Positions 43,233-54,839 are shown, numbered from the stretch's first letter. The stretch: 64,000 bases of DNA from Luzula sylvatica (GCA_946800325.1 OX326959.1:16832862-16896861), one strand, 5' to 3'. Translations and numbers: made by a program. The notes: generated from the letters alone by a model not told the origin.

Positions 43233-44840
43233 GATTTAATTTTTTCTTAATACGTAATTGCATACTATATATTTTTTGTCTTATTGTTCGAACAATAATC
43301 CCCTAACATTTCTTAACATGTAGTGATTTAAAAAAAATTAAATTATTACATATTGCGTTTATATAATTTTAATATTTATTTATTATTTATGAAAAACTAA
43401 CATCAGATAATAACAAAATAAAATAATAATATAAACACATTAAAAATGTATTGATAGAAGAATATGTATTTAGACATCAAGTTCTTTATTTTCGTTCACA
43501 TTTTATTTTATTTAATAGTTCCATGATCTTTTATTTTTTAAATATTTTCAAGGTGTTCTTTTAATATTGTAGTTCATCTTATTATTATTTTGTTTCATTT
43601 TTCAGAAAAAATATAAAAACTCAAATATTTATGATATATGATTTGTTAAATGACATAATATAACATACTATTATAATTATTTTTTAATTATTATATGTTG
43701 TACAAAAATTAGGATTTTTTAAAGCTAATAAAAAATAACAATTTATTTTCAATTACTATATATGTAAATAAAAGTGTTTTTTACAATATACAAAATTTAA
43801 GAACTTTTTTATAAATTTCTCATATTTAACTGAGACAAAAAAAATATGAGTGAACTTGGTCCACGATGGACCAAGATTCATTTAACTTTTCAATTATAGA
43901 CATATGAGTTGGTCCACGTAAACCCAACCCATTTAAGAATAAAAATTTATCATTAACTCATATAGACATGGTTCAAATGATTCATATGATAAAAACCATA
44001 TGTTGGTTCATGTAAAATCCAACCCATTTAAATTTGTTGATTTAATTTTTTCTTAATACGTAATTGCATACTATATTTTTTTGTCTTATTGTCCGAACAT
44101 TAATCCCCTAACATTTCTTAACATGTAGTGATTTAAAAAAAATTAAATTATTACATATTGCGTTTATATAATTTTAATATTTTATTTATTATTTATGAAA
44201 AACTAACATCAGATAATAATAAAATAAAACAATAATATAAACAAATTAAAAATGTATTGATAGAAGAATATGTATTTAGACATCAAGTTCTTTATTTTCG
44301 TTCACATTTTATTTTATTTAATAGTTCCATGATCTTTTATTTTTTTTAAATATTTGCAAGGTGTTCTTTTAATATTGTTGTTCATCTTATTATTATTTTG
44401 TTTTATTTTTTAGAAAAAATATAAAAACTCAAATATTTATGATGTATGATTTGTTAAATGATATAATATAACATATAATTGTAATTATTTTTTAATTATT
44501 ATATGTTGTACAAAAATTAGGATTTTTTAAAGCTAATAAAAAATAACAATTTATTTTCAATTACTATATATGTAAATTAAAGTGTTTTTTACAATATACA
44601 AAAATTTAAGATGTTTTTGTAAATTTCTCATATTTAATTGAGACAAAAAAAAATGAGTGAACTTGGTCCACGATGGACCAAAATTCTTTTAACTTTTCAA
44701 TTATAGACATATGAGTTGGTCCATGTAAACCCAGCCCATTTAAGAATAACAATTCATCATTAACTCATATAGACATGGTTCAAATGATTCATATGATAAA
44801 ATCATATGTTGGTTCATGTAAATCCAACCCATTTAAATTT
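43233..44840 (-). repeat. 806-bp tandem duplication of mosaic element
   Basis: GATTTAATTTTTTCTTAATACG begins both units, at 43233 and 44039. The units match almost base for base to CCAACCCATTTAAATTT. They contain the MULE-like body and a palindromic TTGGTCCACGATGGACCAA. The second unit stops where a Copia RNase H fragment begins (44841). Confidence 0.85.
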
Positions 44841-45042
44841 CTTGGCACGGAATGCAAGATTCCATTACCGCACGAAGACACTCGATATCATTGGATTAGA
44901 GATGTCATTGAAGAAAAGCATCTACAAGTTGACAAAATCCACACTGATGAGAACTAGAACTGGTCCGATATGATGACCAAGGACATATCTTCCAAGAAAT
45001 TCGAAGATTGTTGTCAAGGAGCTGGTGTAATGACGGAGATTT
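44841..45042 (+). pseudogene. Copia RNase H C-terminal remnant
   Basis: The plus strand encodes DTRYHWIRDVIEEKHLQVDKIHTDEN, a stop, then SDMMTKDISSKKFEDCCQ. This is the typical end of Copia RNase H (kIHTDENpADmLTK). It lacks everything upstream, joins the Helitron-type tandem repeat directly, and runs into an LTR. It is a decayed 3' end of an element otherwise lost. Confidence 0.88.
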
Positions 45043-45508
45043 TGTTGGGATACTTCTGTATTAATTGGGAAGATTAACCTTGATAAATAAAACCAAGAAG
45101 AGATGCATGTTCATGTATCTAAAATTTATGGTGATGCTTTGAATACTATGCAATTAATTCTAATGCATGTATTGACTTCTTGAACTTGGACATTCCTCTA
45201 CACTATAAAAGGCGATCATTTGTAGAGAGTTTAGATAGATCGAAGAAAGATCACAAATAATCAACATTCAAAGAGAGATCCACAAGATAAAGTGAGAAGA
45301 GAGAAAGAGAGCTTAATTGAGTGTGTTTATTTTGTAAGCCACCGTGCGAAGTGAAGAAATATTGTAATCCTATTTATATAATAGAAATTATTGGACGTTG
45401 GCATTTTTGGCCTAACCAAGTTAAATTTTTTGTGTCTTGATCAGTGGTGATCCGTGCAAATACTCTATTCTCAATCACACATATGATAGAAGAGAATTTT
45501 TCTCAACA
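45043..45508 (+). repeat. 3' LTR of the lost Copia
   Basis: It begins TGTTGGGATACTTCTG and ends TTTTTCTCAACA, 466 bp. It has a TATA box (CACTATAAAAGGCG at about 45200) and an A/G-rich leader. The upstream CGGAGATT is a weak polypurine tract. Confidence 0.82.
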
Positions 45509-45916
45509 ATAATATCAAGAAACAAACAAACGTAGTTTCGTGCATTTGTAAGCATAGTTTTCTTGCATCCAAGTTTCAATCATGTCTCTAGAGAATCGTA
45601 TCAACAAATGAACAAACAGAAAATAAAAATATATTTACTGAGAGATATAGTAAATCTACCAGTTTCCTCAAAACATTTTTTTTATATGAATATTGTAAAA
45701 GGAAATAGCATAATTCAAGAATTATAATTAAATATATTATATATTGATATATGAAATTGTCTTTCTTATTTAGTTAGAACTATGAGGATTAGCCAAGCTA
45801 ATTTATCACCTACACATTCATAAAATTCAAACTAAAAATAAACGAAGTAATATTAAGAAAAATCATTGTGATTCCGTAATTTAATGGAGAAATAATTTTC
45901 TTTTTGGCGAGCCTGT
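45509..45916. other. Intergenic, no gene seen
   Basis: AT-rich, with no terminal repeats or coding frame recognised. Confidence 0.35.
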
Positions 45917-47400
45917 TACATTGTGATGTGTAAGAAACGTAAAAAAAGTAATTATTATAGGATAATGCATACAGTTAGACTAGGCTACAAAACCTAATAC
46001 AATAATTACAAAAAGATTGTGAAATTACAAAAATAAATTTCCTCAATTCTTATTATTCTTCATCTGAGAGTCACTTGACCTTATTTATAAGTATAATTTA
46101 TATGGATCCAAAAAAATGTAAATATGTGATGAAGTCACATAAATAACTACTTAAATTAGTTGAATCATTCATTTTACACTCGTTTAGCGACGTACTATTT
46201 TGCACTCATTTTACACATTATTTATTCACATTTTTATTTTACGCTCTTATCTGGAGCAATAAACCCTACAAAATCCTTGCTGAATTTTTCACCTTCTCCA
46301 GTTCTCAAATGTGCTGATCTTAAATTCTCTGAAACAAGCATATTTTCTATCCACGCTGGAGAATTTCATGCTTGAAGCCAATTTACATAATTATTTTTTC
46401 GTCACACGAAAAAATGCGGGCTCTCTTTCAGCCTTTGAAAAGCTGAATAAATCATTTTGTAATTATGTCCAATTTGCTGTTGCCCTCATGGTTTCCCTAT
46501 AAATGTTGTGTATGTTTGTGTTTTTTTCATGACAAAAATAACATCTAGTTGGGGGTCTCCACTCTCCAGAGCTAATTCTAATCGAAATGGACGAATTTGA
46601 ATGCTGCGAAAAAGTTTGTCGCCTCAATCCAAGTCTTGATTGAATCAGGTAATTAATTTTTGAAAAAGTTAACTTTTTTTTCTAAGATTGAGAGTAAATA
46701 TATAAAAGGACATGTCTGGCTTTCTTTCAAATTACATTAGATGAAATTGGACTCACTTTTTAGATCGATATGAAATAATGGTCAATTCAACCCTGCAAAA
46801 ACAGCAAAGAAAACAAATTTATTGTGTAGTGTGCAATGTTCATCTTCATATAATGTCGGTAAATATGAATGACGATGAAGATGGCTTACGACAATTATGT
46901 CGGGAAAAAGTCGCTATTTGTTGCTTTTTACCGTTTTAGAGAGGTGGGATGTATCATGTTTACCGTTTAATCGAAAACCAAGGAGAGGAGGAAATCAGAT
47001 CACTCCATTAATGGCGAATGACACCTAGGACGACGTATATAGACTTTTATCTTGTTTCAAATGCGGTGATTTGTCTTTTCGCGAGTTCTCTCTTTCTCTA
47101 TTTCAAGGAATTTATAAATATTTTCTTCAAAAAAAAAAAAGGAATTTATAAATAGTTTGGTCTAATTTCTGAGAGCGCCTCTTAATTTGCCAACTCAATC
47201 AAATTGAGGCTTAATTAAGCTCTAATTCAATCAACTAGAAGCCTCGTTCTTCCTTATTAGTCTAATTAGCACTGTTTAATCTCCTGTTATTAATTTCTCG
47301 TGATTCATCTTTCATCGAGAGTACAGAGAAAATGGCACAGAGAAATAATTAAACGGAAATAATCCAAAGAAGAAAAAGCCACACGATAATTTTTTTTTGG
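45917..47400 (+). repeat. Family X, third copy
   Basis: It is collinear with 5890-8270 of the reference copy, with the middle replaced by unrelated sequence (about 46170-46250 and 46320-46900). It keeps ACAGTTAGACTAGGCTAC-like, AAACCCTACAAAATCCTTG, AATCGAAAACCAAGGAGAG, ATGGCGAATGACACCTAG and CCAACTCAATCAAATTGAGG. It contains a 10-bp A run with a partial repeat of GGAATTTATAAATA. Confidence 0.7.
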
Positions 47401-48253
47401 AGAACATAAAACCTTTCCAAGGATGAACAAGTATGATTTATTTTCCTTTCCTTTCCTTAATTGATACATTTAAATTTTGATCAACATAAACCCATATTAA
47501 ATTTAGGCCTAATTGCCCATTTGAAAATTTCAAAATAAACTGCAAGTCTTTGCTTTGTCCATTGCCTCGGGATCGAGTTCCTGATACTGCATCAGTATTC
47601 GATTAAAATCAGACCAAATTATAATTATAATCAAGATATGGATATAAATTTTGATGTAAAATTGACTGGTGAAAATAATTTGAAAAATTGTGAGAAATTT
47701 GAAGAGGCTGAGCTGTCAAGTAGTAGTAGTAGTACTTGGGGGGAAAGAGGCAGTGAGTTTTGCTGACCGAATTTGAAAAATTAAATATTTTGATGAGTGT
47801 AATTTTACACAAAGAGCCCATTAATTTTAATTAATCATTCCAAGAATTAGTTTTCTTATTTCAGAATACTTTGTATGGCCTTGTTGGCCGTAAATATTTA
47901 GTGTGTTTGTCAAGAAAGAGCCAATTAAAAATTCGGTGCATGGCCGCAAACATTAATTTTACACAAAGAGCCCATTAAATATTTTGTATGGCCTTGTTGG
48001 CCGTAATCATTATATTCGGTGTTTGTCAACAAGTTTTCTTATTTCAGAATACTTAGTGTTTTTAATTAATTTTGTTTTATTAGTATTTTATAAATAATGC
48101 TTATTTTGAAGTATTTGATACTAAATAGCATACAAGAATTTTGCAACGTGATCTTCAAGAAAAACAAAAAATATAGTGGCTCAATACTAGGTAATTTTCT
48201 CTCTATATAATTTTTTTCTTATTGTTTTGTTTCCCTTAAGACTTAATAGCATA
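47401..48253. other. Intergenic, no gene seen
   Basis: A direct repeat of TTTTACACAAAGAGCCCATTAA plus TTTTGTATGGCCTTGTTGGCC lies near 47805-47890 and 47957-48005. No coding frame with a domain. Confidence 0.4.
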
Positions 48254-48732
48254 CTAGCAATATTCCGCGCAATAATTGCACGGGACTTTATACCATTTTT
48301 TACATGTTTTATATAATTTGTTTAAATAGAATTTGCGCACATGTACGTTTAAAATCAATTATATAATCATGATATGGTCGCAAATATATTGATGTTAATA
48401 TATGCATTATAATTAATAAATGCTCATGAAATTTGTCCATTATGGATATATACATTATAATTAATAAGCATTCATGGAATTGATCCATCATTAAAAATTT
48501 ATACCAAATAAATAAGATATTGTGATTATTTTGGGGGGTCAAATTATATTATTTGTTCCATACATAGGTGTAATTGGATTCATGAAATTGGTCCCCACAC
48601 AAAATAAATAAAATATTTTGGGGGTCAATTATATTTTTCTTCCATAATGGGTGTAATTTGGGTTGAAATAGAATAAAAAACTATTAAAAAAAAAATATGA
48701 TGACACGTGTCACCTTATTGTGATATGTTAGA
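48254..48732 (-). mobile_element. Non-autonomous Helitron C
   Basis: The minus-strand 3' end is the hairpin CCCGTGCAATTATTGCGCGG, AATATTG and CTAG, then T. The proposed 5' end is A|TCTAACATATCAC at 48732, giving 479 bp. The 3' third resembles Helitrons A and B (TTTATATAATTTGTTTAAAT). It lies directly next to the NLR fragment. Confidence 0.55.
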
Positions 48733-48924
48733 TATTAGAACTATTAAAGATAACTGACGGATGCATTAAATGGTTGGGCATATTCCCAAGAGTCAGTTCT
48801 ATTTCAGCAATATGCTTTATATATATACCTTTAAAAGTTATGAGATATGGTAGGTTTATCGGGCCACCGGTATCTGATCCGATTTGTCCGTAGTCAGAAG
48901 ATACATGCCTTAGAGACTTCATAC

Positions 48925-49160
48925 CAATGTTCCAGAAATCGCTCGGCGCTCGCTGGTCGGCAGACGACCATCAAGCGCCAAGGATGATTAATCGGGATTA
49001 ATCGGGAATCTCGGCGGATTTTTATTTTTTTATATTTAATATTTAAATTAATTAAACAAAATTACAAATCACAGTTTTTTTAATAAGTTTTAAATAATTT
49101 AAGTAACAAAATACACTACGTCACTAGACTAACATAAACTCAAATAATAATAATAATAAT

Positions 49161-49208
<48 letters not shown>

Positions 49209-49704
49209 TATTAAAAATATGAAAAAATTTAGTCTAAATATATTTTTTTGAATAGTATCCGACAAACGATCGTTTTCATTATTGATGTTTAATTTTTTTG
49301 ATGTCAATGAAAATCCATTGGCAATAAATAACAAAAACGATCATTATTTTGAATAGTATCCCACAAAACGCCAAGAGTTTATCTCGTTGGCAATTCAACC
49401 AACTAGACTATGGACCCGTTGGCAATTCACATTCAACCAACTAGACTATGGACCCGTTGGCAATTCAAAAAAAAAATAAAAAAAATAAAAAAAAAAAAAA
49501 TTGCAAAAAAAAAAAAAAAAAAAAAAAACTGTACACATCTAAAAATCGGCTCGGCGGTGGCTTGGCGGTCTTGGCGGACCCTTGGCGGCCGCTTGGCGGA
49601 AATCCGCCAAGCACAAAACGCCAAGAGTTTATCTCGACGGCGGACCCTCGACTACCGATTAATCGGTGATTAATCGGCCGCCAAGGCCGATTTCCATAAC
49701 ACTG
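48925..49704. mobile_element. hAT-type element with 8-bp TSD
   Basis: The ends are CAATGTTCCAGAAATCG and the complement of CAGTGTTATGGAAATCG. The CAGTG...CACTG form is typical of plant hAT. The flanks CTTCATAC at 48917-48924 and 49705-49712 are an 8-bp duplication. The intact NLR copy has the single site near 51222. Subterminal GATTAATCGG and GGCGGNCTTGGCGG repeats occur on both sides. The interior is low complexity (AAT, TA and A runs), without transposase. Confidence 0.9.
49143..49203. repeat. (AAT)n(TA)n microsatellite
   Basis: About eight AAT units followed by about 19 TA units, inside the hAT element. Confidence 0.95.
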
Positions 49705-50182
49705 CTTCATACGCGAGAAAGCCAAATGCACTTTAATACCTACACATTCCTCAATATGTAATGTTTGGAGATTTTGCAAATGATCAACAAACAAAATAAA
49801 AGAAGCAAAAAAACATTTTTTAAAAATCAGGCATCTCAGATGGAGCTGCCCCTTCAAGTTGTCGTTCATATCCGTTCGTTGATTATAAATATGATTATAA
49901 ATAAAATTATAATTTATAACCAACAAAACTTTCAACAACTTAAACTGAGAATCAAATGGTACTACCTTCTCAAAGAAGATTATAGTGCGGACATTTGGCT
50001 TTGTGTATCGGGTTAGGTTTTCAAAGGAAGCATTGTTCCAACTAAAATCTTCCAATTGGAATGTTGCACGACGTGCATCATCGATACTGTTGAAATCAGT
50101 TGGCTTGGAGAATACTTTTAAGAAGTTGGTTTGCTTGGCTTCATCAATGGCTAAATCAAGCAAGAGGTCGTGTACGCTGAAT

Positions 50183-50450
50183 TGTATATAGTTCTAGCAT
50201 TCAATAAACAAAATATATAGTTTTTACATTCAAAAAGAAGTGTATAGTTAAATACATTTAATAAACTCGTTTTCAACGCACATATAATATAAGTTAAATC
50301 AACACAACAACAAATCCATTATAGAATAAAGCAAAAAATGAAATACCATTCACAATCAAATCCACACGATTGGAACATAAAAATAATAAAAACAACATTT
50401 GTAAAAAAACAATCTGAATATGTGCCTAATTGAATTAAATTTTAAGCAGG
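50183..50450. other. Spacer between NLR fragment and NLR gene
   Basis: AT-rich. It probably holds the 3' UTR of the NLR gene on the minus strand. No clear AATAAA signal with a positioned site could be fixed. Confidence 0.35.
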
Positions 50451-51431
50451 CTACCAATTTGGTTCGGTGATGATGATGGGGATATGCTTGATTTTGTGTT
50501 GGTCTTGATTTTGCACCCTCAAATTGAATTCACGTGACATATATGTTAGCTCAATGACCTTTAGAGTGAGTACATGTTGTAGATCTGGGAGCATTTGCAA
50601 GCGACCGCAACCGAATATTTCGAGGTTACTAAGCATGGGCATGCCCCCCTCCTCTATCTTACATTCCTCCAAATTAGGTAAATTTGTAAGTACCAAATTT
50701 TGTAGTTGAGGAAACCCTCCCATGACAATAATCATTTGTTTTCCTGTATATGAATTAATTCTTAATTCAAGTGTTTTAAGGCTTTCCAGTTTTCCAAGTA
50801 TTGGCATTGGGTCTTGATCGATATAACAACCACATAGTACAAGTATGTTGAGACGTGGGGGAAACATATCAGTATTTATTCTCATGCCCACAGATCGGTA
50901 TCCCTCGTATAAACTCAAGGTTTCCAAATTCTCATACCATGGGAATACCCTCGTGTCAGAAATTTCTTTGTTGCTAATTATGAAAAGGGATACGAGGCAA
51001 TTAAAGTTACCAATGAATTTAGCAATTAATTCCCAAGAATTAGTTTCATTATGAAGAGCTAAATTTTGAAGGCTGGGCATATTCCCAAGAAACAGTTCTA
51101 TTTGAGCAGTATTCTTTATATATAGACATAGAGTTCTGAGATATGGTAGGTTTATCGGGCCATCGGCATCTGATCCGATTAGCGTGCAGTCAGTAGATAC
51201 ATGCCTTAGAGACTTCATACGAGAGAAAGCCAAATGCACTTTAATACCTGGACATTTCTTAATATGTAATGTTTGGAGATTGTGCAAATGATCAACAAAC
51301 AAAATTAAATCATTGAAATAACAATTTTTCAAAATCAGGCATCTCAGATGGAGCAGCCCCTTCAGGTTGTCGTTCATATCCGTTTCTTGATTATAAAAAG
51401 AATCATAATTTATAACCATCAAAACTTTCAA

Positions 51432-51434
51432 CTA
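51432..51434 (-). other. In-frame premature stop at NB-ARC/LRR junction
   Basis: The plus strand reads CTA, so the coding strand reads TAG, between DSQFK and LKVLMVINYD. The partial paralog at 49.9 kb has TTG at the same place. The change is therefore a T-to-A substitution in the otherwise best copy. Confidence 0.85.
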
Positions 51435-51920
51435 CTTAAACTGAGAATCAAATGGTACTACCTTCCCAAAGAAGATTATAGTGCGGACATTTGGCTTTGT
51501 GTATCCGGTTAGGTTTTCTTCAAAGGAAGCATTTTCCCAACTAGAATCTTCCAATTGGAATGTTGCGCGGCGTGCATCACCGATACTCTGGAAATCTGTT
51601 TTCTTGGAGAATACTTTTAAGAAGTTGGTTTGCTTGGCTTCATCAATAGCTAAATCAAGCAAGAGATCGTGTACACTGAACTGATTAATGGAACCATTAA
51701 TTATTGATCTCTCTGAGACTCGAATCATACACCTGCAGAAGTGTAAAATATGACCAATTACAAACCAAATAATAAAATTATTACAGGACACGTGTGCAGT
51801 GTGCATGTAAATTAAGGTGCATTATATTATATTTGTTATTCAATATATTCATGCGGATTAGGGCTTGTTTGGATGCGTAGTAAACTATAGTTTAGTCTAG
51901 GAATAATGAAAGTTTTTCAA

Positions 51921-52063
51921 TTTTTTTTTTCAAGTGAAACATAATCCATGAATCATGAATATTTTGGGTTTCATTTTTTATTCGTGATAACAATGAGACT
52001 TGAACCCCTGATCTTTGATGTCTTGTGCTAAACACTTTACCATTAGGTTAAGAAATCATTGGT
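51921..52063 (-). mobile_element. tRNA-derived SINE with 12-bp TSD
   Basis: On the minus strand it starts near the A-box-like TTAACCTAATGGTAAAG, then the B box GGGTTCAAGTC, and ends in an A run (T run at 51921-51930 on plus). The flanks AAAGTTTTTCAA at 51909-51920 and 52064-52075 are identical. Length is 143 bp. It sits in intron 3 in the same orientation as the gene. Confidence 0.88.
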
Positions 52064-52771
52064 AAAGTTTTTCAAAATTTTACTAGTACATGTTTGGATG
52101 CTATAAAAGAATCGGTTGAAGGATTTTAAGTTGAGCTTATAGTGTTTTTTGTATACAAAAGAGTCGAAATAAAAAAACTAAACTTTTTGTTAAGCTTTTT
52201 GTAGGAACTTTCTTGGAATTAGTGAGAACACTATTTTATCATGGTAAAATACTCAACATAATAAATATATTATTAAATAATTTTGATAAGTTTGAAATAT
52301 ATTATCATGTCATATAATATTATATCATGTCATATTATATTATATCATATCATATAACATAGTTTTTGAATATATTATATTATATTATATTACATTACAT
52401 TATATTACATGATTATACTGTATTAAAATATACTATATTATGTTACATGATATTATGTTATATCATATCATATCATATTTAATTATATTACATTATGTTA
52501 TATTATATTATGTAAATAAAATAATCTAAATAATTTTTTTGAAACAACACTTCCATAAAATTCCTTAAATTACATCCAAACATAACATATTTTTTTTATA
52601 TCTGATAGGATTTCTCTTTTGACAATACCAATCCCTAGAAATTAATGAGTATCTAAGTTAATTTTTTAAGTATATTTATCAAAGAATAATATGCTAAATA
52701 GAAAATCTGAATTGTTCATTAAAGAAAAAATATCCATAAAAAATAAAATTTGTGATACACCGTTCTAAACT

Positions 52772-52772
<1 letters not shown>

Positions 52773-52804
<32 letters not shown>
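52773..52804. repeat. (GA)n microsatellite
   Basis: About 16 GA units near the donor of NLR intron 3 (CT-rich on the transcribed strand). Confidence 0.95.
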
Positions 52805-52807
<3 letters not shown>

Positions 52808-53617
52808 GCAGTGGGTTAACAAAGAATGAAATAGTACCTTTGGGCAAGTTCCTCGAGGTACTGTTCAGCTGTGTCTTCCATTGTTTTGTTTCCTTCATCT
52901 AATATGAATCCCTCGGCTATCCACATCATAATCAACAATCTAGCATCAATTATATAATCCTCGGGAAAAGATGCAAGGTAGATAAAGCAAGGTTTAAGCG
53001 GAAGTGGAAGATCCTCGTAACTGGTGGCTATAATTTCTAAACACTTGTTTCCTTCACTTTGCCAATTCATACTATCTAACACTTTATGCCAAGCATTGTA
53101 GTTTGGAAGTTTTATTGATAAAATACCTCCTACAGCTACCAATGCTAGAGGCAGCCCTCCGCAAGGTTTTAGAAATTTTTTGGCTAGTTCATACAGATCA
53201 GGAGGGTAGGATTCACTGTCATTTTCTTTTGGAAAAGCCTTTTCGAGTAAGAGTTCTAGACTCTCCTCATTATTCATGAAGCGAAGTTCATGTACACCTT
53301 TGGGGTCTGCCATTTTAGCAATGGTTACGAACCTAGTGGTGATCAAAACTCGACTGCCGTTTTTATTATCCGGGAAGGCCAGTTGGAATAGATTATTCCA
53401 TACACCATCCTTCCAAATGTCGTCCAAGACAACTAAATATCTTTTGTCGCTTAGTGTTTTGTGAATCTCGCCAATGAAATATTCTTCACCCCGATCCGTC
53501 TGGCATAGGTTCTCCTTTCCAAGCTCTCTTAATACATCTTTCAAGAGTTGAATCGGTTTAACCTCTTGTGAGATTGTCAACCATATGCGAATATCGAAGC
53601 AATTTTTTACATCCGCA

Positions 53618-53964
53618 CTGCAAAGTAAATCAAGAGTTAAAAAACATATTTTTTTTGAAAGAAACTTAACCCACGAATCGTGGATATATTTGATTTCATA
53701 TTTTTATTGATAATACCAAGGAATCTCGAACACAAGACGTATGATATCTTGCAATACATTAGATTCAAACACCAACAATCAAATTAAGGGGTTTTGATAC
53801 CCAATGTTCAATATTTGTGTTTTATAGTTTGTAATATTTTTTTCTTCTTAAAAATTAGGGACTGCAAAGGTACACTTAAAATTTAGACCAAGTACACTTT
53901 ACTCTATTTTCATCTGACTTGTGTGAAAATAATGTGAACTACGTAAGGAATATGTTACACAAAC
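53618..53964 (-). other. NLR intron 2
   Basis: Donor AACAG|GTTTGTG and acceptor TTTGCAG|TGCGGATG. The join reads VYNSADVKNCFDIRIW, an unbroken RNBS-A region. A SINE copy lies inside. Confidence 0.85.
53651..53780 (-). mobile_element. SINE copy, same family as in intron 3
   Basis: It aligns with 51921-52040: a T run at 53651-53658, then AAACTTAACCCACGAATCGTGG, TTTATTGATAATACC, and CTCGAACAC (inverted B box GTGTTCGAG). It is more diverged and its flanks show no clear duplication. It lies in NLR intron 2. Confidence 0.65.
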
Positions 53965-54227
53965 CTGTTGTACACTTTTTTAGCGAGAGTAGTTTTTCCA
54001 AGACCACCTTGACCCACGATCGACAGTACACGGCGTTTTAGAACTTTCTGATCAAGCAAGTGCTCAATAATTTCCTTCTTCTCGACATCGAACCCGATAA
54101 TATCTTCATCTATGTTAGGCACCACAGGTTTTCGTTTAAAAAGATTCTCCATCTCTCCACTGCTCTTCTCCAAGTCTTTGTTGATTCCATACCTTGTTGT
54201 GCTATCATAGATCTCAGTGATCCTTGC

Positions 54228-54339
54228 CTGTAATACAAGAGATTAGTTAGCTGGATTAGATAAACTCTTTTGAGAATTTTGATCCTCTTATTTTTTGTGA
54301 AATAATAATGATAAAAATGGAAATGAATATAAGCCATGC
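54228..54339 (-). other. NLR intron 1, apparent GC-AG intron
   Basis: Exon 1 ends ATTCAG and the intron begins GCATGG. The acceptor is TATTACAG before GCAAGGATCACTGAG. The phase-0 join gives KIQARITEIYD, matching what this family has there. No GT donor in frame is close by. GC-AG introns are a minor but real plant class; a mutated donor is the alternative. Confidence 0.6.
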
Positions 54340-54815
54340 CTGAATCTTTATTATCTCATCTCCAAGATTGTGCATAAGAATTGCCGTTTGGGGTTTATTG
54401 CCTAGCCTCTTAACTTTGTTGATCAGACCAGGTTTCTTAGCATGGATTTGTTGAACCTCTATAAGGAAGATGTCAATGACATCTTCAATCCAATGAGACA
54501 CGTCCCTAACTTCCTTAACCCAGTTTTGAACACTATGATTACTCTTGCGTTTCGAGTCAGCATCCTTTAAAAAACACTGAATACGAACCAACTCGCGCTT
54601 CATGACTTCAACCTGATCCTTGACCCCATAAAGAAATATTGCTTCTTGAATCACAACATCTGCGAGCTTTTGCAACACGGAGAAGACAATAGCCTCAGCC
54701 ATCTTTCTCTAATTTAGTGTTTCTAGTTTTTATTCTTTCAGCTTTCTTATTATTGTACGAGAGTAAGTTGATTGAATTTGTGTAATGGTGGTTATGACTC
54801 TTTGAGAACGAATAG

Positions 54816-54828
54816 GCTAATATATAGA
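54816..54828 (-). promoter_or_regulatory. Putative TATA box of the NLR gene
   Basis: The minus strand reads TCTCTATATATTAG about 115-125 bp upstream of the start codon, followed by pyrimidine-rich leader sequence. The position and sequence fit a plant core promoter. Confidence 0.55.
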
Positions 54829-54839
54829 GAAAGGGAGAC

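Larger units (their letters stand above)
48770..50182 (-). pseudogene. Partial tandem copy of the NLR gene (NB-LRR junction and first LRRs)
   Basis: Two blocks (50182-49705 and 48924-48770) match 51698-51078 of the neighbouring NLR gene. The copy starts just after the exon 4 acceptor region (VHDLLLDLAIDEAK-type sequence) and ends inside the LRRs. It lacks CC, NB-ARC and the C-terminal LRRs. Where the full gene has TAG at 51432-51434, this copy has TTG (DSQFKLLKVL). It also has a small in-frame expansion (YNHIYNQ). A hAT element splits it. It is too incomplete to act as a receptor. Confidence 0.88.
51733..52837 (-). other. NLR intron 3
   Basis: Donor CAAAG|GTACTA and acceptor CTTCTGCAG|GTGTATG. 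The join reads LAQRCMIRV, as in related CNLs. The intron contains a SINE with target duplication, a degenerate ATATC/ATATT repeat (about 52260-52515) and a GA microsatellite. Confidence 0.88.
50451..54702 (-). pseudogene. CC-NB-ARC-LRR resistance gene with premature stop
   Basis: Four exons fit on the minus strand: 54702-54340, 54227-53965, 53617-52838 and 51732-50451. Joined, they stay in frame. Exon 1 is an Rx-type coiled coil (MAEAIVFSVLQKLAD, EDVID at WIEDVID). Exon 2 carries the P-loop (GQGGLGKTTLAKKVYN). Exon 3 has kinase-2 (YLVVLDDIW), RNBS-B (GSRVLITTR), GLPL (CGGLPLAL) and RNBS-D (CFIYLASFPEDY). Exon 4 has a VHD variant of MHD (SVHDLLLDLAI), then LRRs. A TAG at 51432-51434 is codon 569 and cuts the product to 568 residues; without it the chain would be about 895. 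The family detects pathogen effectors in the cytosol. As it stands it may give a CC-NB-ARC-only protein or nothing. It resembles the RPP13/RPP8/R1 group of CNLs (family knowledge, not tested). Confidence 0.9.

Noticed and set aside
49410..49673. Lys-rich frames at the A-run, and a 232-codon minus-strand frame across the hAT edge
   Set aside because: They are created by the A/T homopolymers and by joining NLR fragment sequence to hAT DNA. The NLR part is described as a pseudogene.
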